A model generated the notes under the pieces. The model saw only the letters and a list, made by a program, of their open reading frames with translations, did not search any database and had not been told where the DNA came from. 64,000 nt of DNA. Origin: Trichomonas vaginalis G3 (Eukaryota > Parabasalia > Trichomonadida > Trichomonadidae). This document shows, piece after piece, positions 34,034-44,789 of this stretch; positions within the stretch are counted from its first letter, which is position 1; the number at the start of each line of letters is the position of its first letter. The stretch spans positions 620,001-684,000 of the forward strand of contig NC_067203.1 of assembly GCF_026262505.1 (NCBI RefSeq). Reading direction: 5' to 3'. Position numbers and translations under genes: made by a program.

Positions 34034-35065
34034 CTATATTTTCCCCTCACGTTGAAGTTTCTTAAAGAATATTTTTTCTGCATTTTCATATTTTTTCGTA
34101 TATATCCATTGTCTGAATCTAATGTTTTTTACCAAAGAAATGGGTCTAAAATTCTCCGTTTCCCCAAATATAAACATAGCATTTTCTTTGCCCCCAATAA
34201 ACAACAAAGGATCTTGATCATATTCACGAATAAAATTCTTGAATTCTCTTGAGTAGTCATGATATGTAAATGGAAAATATATGGAATCATTGCCGTAGGC
34301 TGGTTCCCAACGAAATGCGCTCCTCATATATTTATCACTATATTTAATTACAGGAGCATAAAACTTTTCAGAAAAATCTTCACCTTCTTTTCTATACTCA
34401 TCAATGATTGACCAACGTCCTATCGCCGTTTTATTTTGAAATGAACCCTTTGGAATGAATGTAAGGCGATTTCTAGTCCAATCCTTGAATTGTGAGAGTT
34501 GAAATTGTACATCTGGTCTGTCCGGCTCCATGTTGTCAACAAAGAAAGTTTTAATATTATGCCATCGTCTTTTTCCTGTAATCTCTGTGATGTAATTTTC
34601 GACGCTGTTCTTGAATATATCTGTTTTTCCAAATCTATCATAATCTGTAAAAGGGCAATGAGTAAAAATAATTGCTATGTTATAAAAAATTTCATCTGTT
34701 TCAAATATTTCATAAAAAGCATTTAGATACTCTTTGTAAATATTCGAAAGCCTCTCAGTATGAAGAGGAATTACAAGACCTATTGCACTAACTCCAACAT
34801 ACTCTGATTCTATTGATTCGGAAATTTTTTCTATGTGGAACTTTGCATTGCTATATGATTCATTGTAGCCAGTTGAATCATATACGACTATACTTAAATC
34901 ACCAAATTTAATCCAGCTTTTTGCGTTTTTAATAGTTTCATTAATATGATCAGTTGACTTTGGAAAAACCGGAGCATTCGAAAGTAGATTCCCGAACATT
35001 GTACATCCAGATCCAGCCTCACCAATCAAATACAATGCCGTGATGATGGTGAGATGATCTAGCAT
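34034..35065 (-). CDS. AIG1/GIMAP-like GTPase with altered P-loop
   Basis: 343 residues. The start reads LIGEAGSGCTMFGNLLSN: it fits the AIG1 P-loop position (Gly-x4-Gly-Lys-Ser/Thr), but the invariant Lys is Cys. Switch-type motif VVYDSTGYNES (DxxG) and a later FTHCPF in the region of the nucleotide specificity motif. AIG1-like genes are numerous in trichomonads. The changed P-loop makes normal nucleotide hydrolysis unlikely; the protein may be a pseudo-GTPase. The gene converges on the BspA-like gene. Confidence 0.65.
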   Translation of the reverse strand: MLDHLTIITALYLIGEAGSGCTMFGNLLSNAPVFPKSTDHINETIKNAKSWIKFGDLSIVVYDSTGYNESYSNAKFHIEKISESIESEYVGVSAIGLVIPLHTERLSNIYKEYLNAFYEIFETDEIFYNIAIIFTHCPFTDYDRFGKTDIFKNSVENYITEITGKRRWHNIKTFFVDNMEPDRPDVQFQLSQFKDWTRNRLTFIPKGSFQNKTAIGRWSIIDEYRKEGEDFSEKFYAPVIKYSDKYMRSAFRWEPAYGNDSIYFPFTYHDYSREFKNFIREYDQDPLLFIGGKENAMFIFGETENFRPISLVKNIRFRQWIYTKKYENAEKIFFKKLQREGKI

Positions 35066-35298
35066 ATATTAAATTGATTACTGAAATTCATATCAATAAA
35101 AAATCCAAAAAGTGATTTTTTTTAGATTATTTTGAGAGGGATCAAAATTTTCACCAGAATATCTCATCCTATAGATACACATCTTTAGAAATGATATTGG
35201 TCAAGTAAACAAAGATGTGTGCCATCTCAATTTTGAGAACTCTCTCAATTAATGTAAAAGTTTAAATACTCGATCTGGCCATCTTAAAAGATTCACAC

Positions 35299-35946
35299 TG
35301 TTGTAAACAGAAATTCATCAAAAGTGACACCTCAGAAAAGCTAAAATATTGAATTTTTGGAACTTTTGATAGAGCACGTTTTTAAATATTAATTAAAGTA
35401 AATGTATATTTTGTAAAGATTCTTTTTAATAAAAAAATAAAATTTTGAAGAAGAACACAAAATCTTCTGAAAATAATATCACATAAACTCATATTATTTT
35501 CTAATATATAACTATTTTATATAAAAATCAAATTCAATGATCTTAAAAGCGAAGGATAAACCTCAAAATTTACGAATATAATGAGTGGGAATATAATGCT
35601 TATCTATCATAAAACCATATGAAATATCAATTTTTGCTTTACGCCTAATTTTTGACGACAAATTAGCAAAAATGTTAAATGTTAACACTCAGTCCATTTG
35701 AATATGAAAAATAAATTGACTTTGATTAAATGTTTTTATTTATCTGCAATTTCTTCTTGCAACCAAAGATTTGAATAAAATTTCAAAAAATAAGATAGCT
35801 TAAAAAATAATATACGGTAGTGTTTACTAATAGATGAATAGTATATAAATTCTATTAAAATGGATTTGATCCAAAAAAATATATAAAATTTGATCATAAA
35901 TAAAATCGTTTTAAATTACTTCTTCATTTAAAGGTAGTCTCACGAG
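35299..35946 (+). repeat. Dispersed repeat family R2, copy 1
   Basis: A 0.65-kb unit starting TGTTGTAAACAGAAATTC. Its sequence recurs inverted at 43462-43812 (first ~350 bp) and at 44031-44340 (the rest). No ORF. It looks like a non-autonomous mobile repeat with two alternative head sequences. Confidence 0.75.
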
Positions 35947-37296
35947 AAAACTGACGGTAAAAATTCGATGAAACCAGGTGCATTGTATAGTACATATATG
36001 TGGTAAATAAATGTCGATTAGCTTTGTAAAAAATATCCCACAGTTTTTGAGATCTTGAAAACGGCCATTCAAAAAGTCGAAAATTTTCGCGAGATGTTAA
36101 TGGGCAAGACAGTTTTTCGACAAATAAATCGTAAACATGGGAATTAAAATAAGGCGTTATATTACATATATGGTAAAGAATATGGATGTGAAGAGCGTTA
36201 GTAGAATGGAAAGACTTTGAAATTTTAAAAAATTTATCTGGACTAAAAAATTATTTGATTATAAAAACATATTATATATCAATTGCTATATAGAACTATC
36301 ATAACAGATTTTGGAAAAGCCGCAAATCCCCAAGTTGGAGAATTCATTAAATACTAATTATTCAGCTTTTTATCAGAAAGGAAGATAGTGTAGTGGTTGG
36401 GAACACTATGCTCTTTTTGAATCTAAAAGGCAACTGTTCAAATCATAACATCTTTGTTTTTTTTTCTTATTCTGCCATTATTGTTTTTCCTTGTTATGAT
36501 TCAAATTAAAAATATTTTAGTAAAGGTATTTTGGACATCATTTTTTCACATTGTCTCAATGCAAATGTTTGAAAATTTTGTAGGCAATATGACAACTCTT
36601 TCAACATTTGTTCTCTTTTATTAACTCAAACAGATTTAGGATCTAATTTCATGCCTTCGAAGACATTTAAACCATCTTCAACATAATTTATTGACAAATT
36701 GATAACAATTACTCATGAATGTCGTAGATTTAATATCCTGTCACTCAGCAACAAATTCGGGTTCAATAACAAAGCTCAGTAAAAACTTTACAGAAATTCT
36801 CCAATTTATTTTAGTGTCTTTTTGCGTCATTACGGCTGCATTTTCTTCTGCATCTGAACGCTGTGTTTGGAAGAAGACGAAATACAGAAACTTTCAACAC
36901 AAGTAATCAGATTTTCTTGTCTTTCATGTTAAAATGCTTCATCTCGCTAGGTATACGTCATTTATTGGATGGATTGTTAGCTTTGTGTCCAAATAGCAAA
37001 AAAAAAGTATTAATTTAAATTTCGCATTTTGCATAAGTATACGCTTTAATTTATATCAAAACAGATTTAGATAGCTTAAAACAATATAGTTTACTCATAA
37101 ATACATCTTGATAATTCACTTCTTCAATTTTCATAATCTTATATCCTGACCTATATCCTCTTATAAACCATATTTCTACTGAGATCTTCTTAAAGCATCT
37201 TTTTATCCCTATCTACGCCTCGAAACCCTATTTTTCCGGCGGAATATGAATCTTCGGGTCTCGTTGATTCGATTTCTGCAGTCAGATCGTAAAAAT
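35947..37296. other. Intergenic, no gene; possible tRNA relic
   Basis: No protein gene seen. The stretch at about 36379-36456 (GATAGTGTAGTGGTTGGGAA … ACATCTTTG, then a T run) resembles a decayed Glu/Asp-type tRNA: D-arm and acceptor pair, anticodon and T arms do not. Confidence 0.4.
36379..36456 (+). other. tRNA-like relic
   Basis: A D-arm resembling TAGTGTAGTGGTTAGC-type tRNAs, an acceptor end that nearly pairs, and a poly-T after the end. The T arm GTTCAAATC is present but its stem is lost, and the anticodon loop does not fit. Not a functional tRNA. Confidence 0.25.
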
Positions 37297-39306
37297 GTTG
37301 CATGCTAAGTTCGGTCAAAATGTAAACCTCTCAATTTTATCGTCGGGGGAAGTAACTCAATTCCTTCAAAATTATTCTTTAAATATTGAATTTAAAGTTA
37401 TTTAATTTGGATTATAAATAAATAGGCTAATACAATATTTAAAAATGAGAAAAAATAACTTTTCAAAGAACTTTTCATAATCTCAAAGAAAATTTTTTAT
37501 TCAATTAATTATATAAATTAATTAACATTCATAATGAAATTGGATTTTTTTTATAAAAAATTGGTCCTACTTAACTTTTTGAGAGAATTTGGCTTTCTCG
37601 TAAACGAAAAAGGGATTTGACGGAGTCAAATCCCCGCTCACAAAAAGTGGACTTTACATGTCAAATTTTATATGCATGTAATGTCCACTTTTATGAGTTT
37701 TAGGAAGGAATTGGAAGCCATGAGTTACTGACATTGCATCAGTATCTCATAGCCTCCAATTCCTTCAAAAAATGGGAGAAACTTTGTCGAATAGTTTAAC
37801 ATTCGGACAAAGTTTCTCCCATTTTAAGAAGGAATTGGAGGGTAAGAGATATACCATATGAATGTATATCTCTTACCCTCCAATTCCTTCTAGAAAGTGT
37901 CCAAACTTTGGGTTAATTGCAAAGTATTAACCCAAAGTTTGGACACTTTCAAGTGGAGATGGAAGGCTTTGGGGTATATATTAATACAATATACCTCAAA
38001 GCCTTCCATCTCCACTACAAATGTGAGAAACTTTGTCCGAATAGTTTAACATTCGGACAAAGTTTCTCCCATCTTTCAATGTAATTGCTACCTGTGAGGT
38101 ACTGACTTGAAGTCAGTGCTTCACAGGTAGCAATATCCAAAAATTTAAAAACATTTTATCAGTTCGTTAGAGAACTAGAGCCTCCTAGGTACTGAACCGA
38201 ATCAGTGCCTAGGGGACTCTAGTGATCTATATAAATCTGAGAACTTTGAGGAAATTGTTCGACATTTCCTCAAAGTTTCTCAGCAATTTTAGCGAGGAAT
38301 GTTCGTTATCGTGTAGATAATTTATAATATATACATAATAACAAACATTCCCGCTAAAAGATGTAAAATCTTATAAGAAATAATTGCAAAAGAATAACAA
38401 ATTGCAACAAATTTTATATGAAACTGAACCTTATGAGGTAGTGATTCAAGATCACCGCCTCATAAGATTCAGTTTCAATCTCAAGTATCTCAAAAGTAAG
38501 GCTCTATTTTTGCCATGTAAAGTGTCACTTTTCTGTCCAAATGATAAGTTATTCAGAGAAAGTTTCCCAGCTATCAAGAGGGAATTGTTCCTTATGAGGT
38601 ATATATTCATACTGTATACCTCATAAGGAACAATTCCCTCCTTAAAACGAGAAAACTTGTTCGAAATTGTTTATCATTTCGAACAAGTTTTCTCGTTTTA
38701 ATAAGAAACTAAAGGCTATGAGGCACTGATTATATATTAGTGCCTCACAGCCTTTAGTTTCTATAGATAGCTGGGAAACTTTCTCCAAATGATAAGTTAT
38801 TCAGAGAAAGTTTCCCAGCTATCAAGAGGGAATTGTTCCTTATGAGGTATATAGTTATAATGTATACCTCATAAGGAACAATTCCCTCATTAAAATCGTA
38901 GATATTTTTTACTTATTACTCATGCTTTCAAAATCACAATCCTCTGAAAAGTTATTTTTTATTAAGAATTTAGAATTTTGATAAATACCTTTTTTCAATT
39001 TGATATAATACTTATATATTTTCAAAAAGACATTTTGAAAAGATATCTCAAAAGTTCTCTGAAAACCTATTTTTGATTAATTTTGAGAAATATCCGTATT
39101 AAATTAATCAATAAATTCATTCAACACTACTTTAATTTTTAAATTCAAAAAATTATATGTGCTTCTTAAAATGTCTCACAAAAATTTTATTATAAAATTA
39201 TATACAATATTAAAAATCCCACAACATTTTTTACTTTACATAATCGTACTTCCTCGACGATTAATTTCCCCTCAATTCCTATCGTTGACTGAACTTAGCA
39301 TGCAAC
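37297..39306. mobile_element. Hairpin-array transposon, long copy (HA1)
   Basis: Terminal inverted repeats GTTGCATGCTAAGTTC… and its complement, flanked by direct repeats AAAAAT at 37291-37296 and 39307-39312. No ORF. The interior (37593-38888) is a head-to-tail array of about 18 long hairpins of 50-70 bp with 1-10-bp spacers; the rest is A/T-rich. The shorter copy at 51965-52910 has the same ends and its own TSD, so this is a real mobile family, mobilised by an unseen enzyme. The 6-bp duplication is the size made by retroviral-type integrases. Confidence 0.85.
37593..38888. repeat. Alternating hairpin array
   Basis: Hairpins at 37643-37692, 37705-37765, 37768-37825, 37829-37889, 37893-37950, 37952-38016, 38021-38072, 38084-38134, 38174-38223, 38237-38283, 38287-38359, 38420-38476, 38578-38640, 38644-38699, 38704-38762, 38767-38822 and 38826-38888. 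Two classes mostly alternate: class A has a GAGGTAxTGA or GAGGTATAT core with complement; class B has an AACTTTG-type arm around an AAT…ATT loop. Arms differ between hairpins but stay paired within each. Confidence 0.88.
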
Positions 39307-39643
39307 AAAAATACCCACTACATAGCCTGATAATCTCAATTTAAGTTCCTTAATTTTTTTGAAAAAAAAATGAAACTCCCTTATCAAACATCATGCTCAT
39401 TTTTACGAATTTCATTTTTCCTTTAAGTTTAAAATATACGCTTTTTAGAATGTTTATAATACATTTTCAATTTACATTTACATTTTTATTTTTGAATTGT
39501 TTATTTATATTTCCGTTTGAACAATAATATTTATTGAAAATTGTGAGAGAAACGGATATAATAAAAAAACGCCATACAACAAAATTCACTTTTTTTCATA
39601 CTTACGCGGATCACTCCTTTCCGGCCCAATATGCCGGAAATGA

Positions 39644-40764
39644 TAAAACTCTCAGATCTAGTTGCTAAGATCCAAACTCTCGACTCTCAAATCTATTTCC
39701 TCAGATCTTGTTGCTAAGATCTACTTCCTCAGATCTTGTTGCTAAGATCTAAACTCTCGACTCTCAAATCTACTTCCTCAGATCTTGTTGCTAAGATCCA
39801 AACTCTCGACTCTCAAATCTATTTCCTCAGATCTTGTTGCTAAGATCCAAACTCTCGACTCTCAAATCTATTTCCTCAGATCTTGTTGCTAAGATCTAAA
39901 CTCTCGACTCTCAAATCTACTTCCTCAGATCTTGTTGCTAAGATCTAAACTCTCGACTCTCAAATCTACTTCCTCAGATCTTGTTGCTAAGATCCAAACT
40001 CTCGACTCTCAAATCTACTTCCTCAGATCTTGTTGCTAAGATCTACTTCCTCAGATCTTGTTGCTAAGATCCAAACTCTCGACTCTCAAATCTACTTCCT
40101 CAGATCTTGTTGCTAAGATCCAAACTCTCGACTCTCAAATCTACTTCCTCAGATCTTGTTGCTAAGATCCAAACTCTCGACTCTCAAATCTACTTCCTCA
40201 GATCTTGTTGCTAAGATCCAAACTCTCGACTCTCAAATCTATTTCCTCAGATCTTGTTGCTAAGATCCAAACTCTCGACTCTCAAATCTATTTCCTCAGA
40301 TCTTGTTGCTAAGATCTAAACTCTCGACTCTCAAATCTACTTCCTCAGATCTTGTTGCTAAGATCTAAACTCTCGACTCTCAAATCTACTTCCTCAGATC
40401 TTGTTGCTAAGATCTAAACTCTCGACTCTCAAATCTATTTCCTCAGATCTTGTTGCTAAGATCAAACTCTCGACTCTCAAATCTACTTCCTCAGATCTTG
40501 TTGCTAAGATCTAAACTCTCGACTCTCAAATCTACTTCCTCAGATCTTGTTGCTAAGATCTACTTCCTCAGATCTTGTTGCTAAGATCCAAACTCTCGAC
40601 TCTCAAATCTACTTCCTCAGATCTTGTTGCTAAGATCTACTTCCTCAGATCTTGTTGCTAAGATCTAAACTCTCGACTCTCAAATCTATTTCCTCAGATC
40701 TTGTTGCTAAGATCTAAACTCTCGACTCTCAAATCTATTTCCTCAGATCTTGTTGCTAAGATCG
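39644..40764. repeat. 49/28-bp minisatellite with a self-paired core
   Basis: Roughly two dozen tandem units of 49 bp (CTCAGATCTTGTTGCTAAGA… to …CAAATCTATTTC), mixed with 28-bp short units. Every unit contains AGATCTT-GTTGCT-AAGATCT, a 7-bp stem with a 6-nt loop. Units differ at only a few positions, so the array is young or homogenised. A small hairpin TTTCCGGC / GCCGGAAA lies just left of it. Confidence 0.92.
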
Positions 40765-43155
40765 ATCTATTATACTCAATTTTACTTAAGCAATATAGAT
40801 CACCTTTATTATGATTCTCTTTATCTGTACTTGTTTAAAATTAAATTACATCATAAAGATCTAATTACAAATTATTTAGAATTTTGAAATAAAACCAGTA
40901 TTTTATCAAATGCTTTGAGATTAATGCATTCAAACTTAAAAAAAAAAGATATATTCAGATCAATTTCAATATTATTGATTTTTTAATGTAAAAACTATGT
41001 CTACATAGATCTCAAACAATTTTATTAGATACTCTTTTTCCCAATTTTTTTCAAAATCTCTTTTTACATATCAAAAATTGTATTTTTCAATTTCATTTTT
41101 ATTTTTTCCATATTTTTTTTGGAATTTGGATATGCGTCCAAAGTAGTTATGTCATTAGAAAAATATTAGATATCTGAAGAGAAAATGATAACTTAGAGAG
41201 TTTTAAAGATTTTATTTTCGAATACAAATATAGACCTCAGAGGAATACATTCTAAATAAATTTGTATCTGAGGGTGAATAAATAAGAACAAAATTTAAAG
41301 GGTTAGCATAAATAATGTAGAAATTAAGATTGGAATTTAAATTTAATACAAAATTAAAGGGAATGAATTTGCGATTAGTAGGGTATGGCAAATGGATTGG
41401 GAAACATTGGTTACACATGAAAATTATCAGATGTAAGAATTTGGTGCAGATATTTTAAAAATGAGATCTGAGTGCTTAAACAATATCTCAAAATTCAAAT
41501 TTTCCAAATGAAAATTTGGAAAATTCCCAAAATGCAGAATCAACTGATGATTTTCAATCATTAATAACGCCAATACAAGAAGATCATTTTCCTTCTGCCA
41601 ACGAACTAAAACAATGGTTTGATATTGCCCATGATGTTTTAATTAGTCCGCCACCTGAGAATCAACATCCAGAAATTGATGAAGAAGAGACACAAAAAGC
41701 AATTTATCTATTACAAAACTTAGACTTTCCTAAGAAATAAAATTATTTAATTTATTCTTGTTTGTTTTTTAATTAAACATGTATATTTATTAACATTTCC
41801 TTTTTTAATACCTTTCCAACTTCTATTAGTAACAAACACATAACTAATTTGAAGATTTAGCGTTATGAAGAAGTATCCAAGTAATAACGTCAATAATGCA
41901 TTTGCGATAGGATATAATTGCACCAAAGGTTAAAACTTGTATAAAGAATGAAAAATGAAATTTAATACAATTTTTTTTCGAAAAAAATCCATGCTTGGCT
42001 AGATTTTCATAGTTATTGAATATGCATTACTGACATCTTGTAAAAGATGCCGATCAAGGCTTTCAAGATTGCTAAATTTCTCGATTAAAATTTACATTTT
42101 TTTTTTATTTGTGTTTAATTACATTTTACAGTTTGCAGACTTACATAAAATCCGCAACATAGTGGTTATTTAATATTTGCCCCACAGTATTGTAGTTTGA
42201 AATTTACGATAAGATTATAATTGATAAAGTAAGGTTTTGTCATTAATGCATCTTATAAACTTTCATTGATAAATATGGATAGATAAGTTCTGTGTTCAAA
42301 AGTAAGCATTTTTTAAAACGCGCAATTATATCAAGAACGACTATCATAAATTCATGAGTATCGATGATTTTCGTTTAGGATGGACTTAATCGGCTTGATT
42401 GATATACATATTTTAAAATGGCATAGCTTTGTGCATGTTATGTCAAGCATTGTGCCAAACCAATTTAAAATGAAACAAATTATTTTAAAGAAACTATATA
42501 TGAACTATTCGAACACTTTATATTAATGTAGGGAGCTATAAATTTAAATATTCTAAAAATTTATTTATTTGTTAAGAGTTCGGAACAAATTTATTATTGA
42601 ATATATAGGAAATCAAATAATTATGCATAATCGCATAAAAAAATGCTGAAACAATGAAAAGAAAAAAATAGTTGCCCAATAGAAAAAGTCGAACCCACAC
42701 CCCTGCCCATTGAGTTATCCTCACTTTCAAGTTTCGATCGAAAAAAAGGTATTTAATCGCGTAACTCGCACCGTTTAGTCGTATTTCGAAGTTCTATATA
42801 GTATTAAAGATTAAGTTACATTATGTACAAAATAACTTTTTATTGTTATTTGATTTTGATAGCATTATTAGCTGAATATGAAAAATCTCGTAGAAATAAT
42901 CATTTCATTCAGACATAAGTATTGGATTGTTTCCCAACAAGCATAATAACACACGTTTCATATTATAATTTATTTCATTTCTGTACAAAATTTAGATAAC
43001 GATATCAAATAAAAAAAACTGTGGCATTTTTTTACTTCAAACTATCATGAAGTGTAACCAAATTGGGTGAGTATTCTTGCTATCAGTATGACATGAAAAA
43101 GTGAACGACAAAAATTGAAGATATTGTAGTTAACTCGGATTTTTTTAATTGCAAA
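40765..43155. other. Long A/T-rich non-coding stretch
   Basis: Only the short ORF at 41500-41740 and a tRNA-like fragment at about 42672-42735 (minus strand, A- and B-box-like) stand out. The rest shows no gene or strong repeat. Confidence 0.5.
41489..41740 (+). pseudogene. Short ORF fragment without start
   Basis: About 80 codons open from 41489 to TAA at 41740, with no ATG. Composition is protein-like: Asp/Glu/Asn/Pro-rich with SANELKQWFDIAHDVLI in the middle. Probably the 3' end of a decayed gene. No family recognised. Confidence 0.35.
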
Positions 43156-44692
43156 TGTAATAAACAGAAATTCATCAAAAGTGACAGCTCTCAATTTTTT
43201 GACATTTGTAAATTCTAAATTGAATGAGAAAAATGAAATAATACTAAGCATAATACAATATTCTAGATTTAATTATAATTAGGAAAAAGTTAGTTTTGAG
43301 AGTACTTTTCATAGGCATATAGAATGAAATCTTCTGAAAAATAATATCACATAAACTCATATTATTTTCTAATATATAACTATTTTATATAAAAATCAAA
43401 TTCAATGATCTTAAAAAGCGAAGGATAAACCTCAAAATTTACGAATATAATGAGTGGGAATAGGCGTAAAGCAAAAATTGATATTTCATATGGTTTTATG
43501 ATAGATAAGCATTATATTCCCACTCATTATATTCGTAAATTTTGAGGTTTATCCTTCGCTTTTAAGATCATTGAATTTGATTTTTATATAAAATAGTTAT
43601 ATATTAGAAAATAATATGAGTTTATGTGATATTATTTTTCAGAAGATTTTGTGTTCTTCTTCAAAATTTTATTTTTTTATTAAAAAGAATCTTTACAAAA
43701 TATACATTTACTTTAATTAATATTTAAAAACGTGCTCTATCAAAAGTTCCAAAAATTCAATATTTTAGCTTTTCTGAGGTGTCACTTTTGATGAATTTCT
43801 GTTTACAACACAAACACATCTATAATTTGTTTAAATATCATTTATTATATCAAAATCGAAAAATTCGTTTTTGGAAATCTTTGAATTTATGAGAAGTTCT
43901 ACAAAGACACTTACAAATATAGCGTTTGCAATAAAAAGGCTCTTTAATCTTCTTCATCCTTGCTCAGAAACTTCTACTGGTTACCTTACGGGTAACCTGC
44001 AAAGCTGCTTCCAAGGCATCGGGAAAATAACGTATTTTCGTGAGACTACCTTTCTTCATTTAAATTATAACAATTATTTTTGGTTTTATATTTTTTTGGA
44101 TCAAATCCATTTTAATAGAATTTATATACTATTCATCTATTAGTAAACACTACCGTATATTATTTTTTAAGCTATCTTATTTTTTGAAATTTTATTCAAA
44201 TCTTTGGTTGCAAGAAGAATTGCATGATAAATAAAAACATTTAATCAAAGTCAATTTTATTTTTCATATTCAAATGGACTGAGTGTTAACATTTAACATT
44301 TTTTGCTAATTGTCGTCAAAAATTAGGCGTAAAGCAAAAATTGATATTTCATATGGTTTTATGATAGATAAGCATTATATTCCCACTCATTATATTCGTA
44401 AATTTTGAGGTTTATCCTTCGCTTTTAAGATCATTGAATTTGATTTTTATATAAAATAGTTATATATTAGAAAATAATATGAGTTTATGTGATATTATTT
44501 TTCAGAAGATTTCATTCTATATGCCTATGAAAAGTACTCTCAAAACTAACTTTTTCCTAATTATAATTAAATCTAGAATATTGTATTATGCTTAGTATTA
44601 TTTCATTTTTCTCATTCAATTTAGAATTTACAAATGTCAAAAAATTGAGAGCTGTCACTTTTGATGAATTTCTGTTTATTACAACACGAATT
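43156..44692. mobile_element. Composite of R2 repeats with inverted ends
   Basis: The left end (TGTAATAAACAGAAATTC…) and right end are inverted copies of the second R2 head variant (about 300 bp each). Inside, a reversed first-variant head (43462-43812) and a reversed R2 body (44031-44340) are present. The result is a large palindrome at 43329-43647: two arms of about 132 bp around a 54-bp spacer. No coding capacity recognised. It ends about 100 bp before the 1778-residue gene. Confidence 0.75.
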
Positions 44693-44789
44693 TTTTATAG
44701 CATAATCTACTCACTTGAACTTATTCATGTATGTTAATAAAGGAATTTAAAGAGTCTACAATTTATGTAAACTGGTCTCAAATAATTTA

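Noticed and set aside
37593-38888. CRISPR array
   Set aside because: The units are hairpins of differing sequence, not identical repeats with unique spacers, and the genome is eukaryotic.
42672-42735. Possible tRNA on the minus strand
   Set aside because: A- and B-box-like motifs are present but arms do not pair and spacing is too short.
43871-44143. 90-residue ORF inside the R2 composite
   Set aside because: The reading frame spans a junction between repeat modules and shows no conserved motif.
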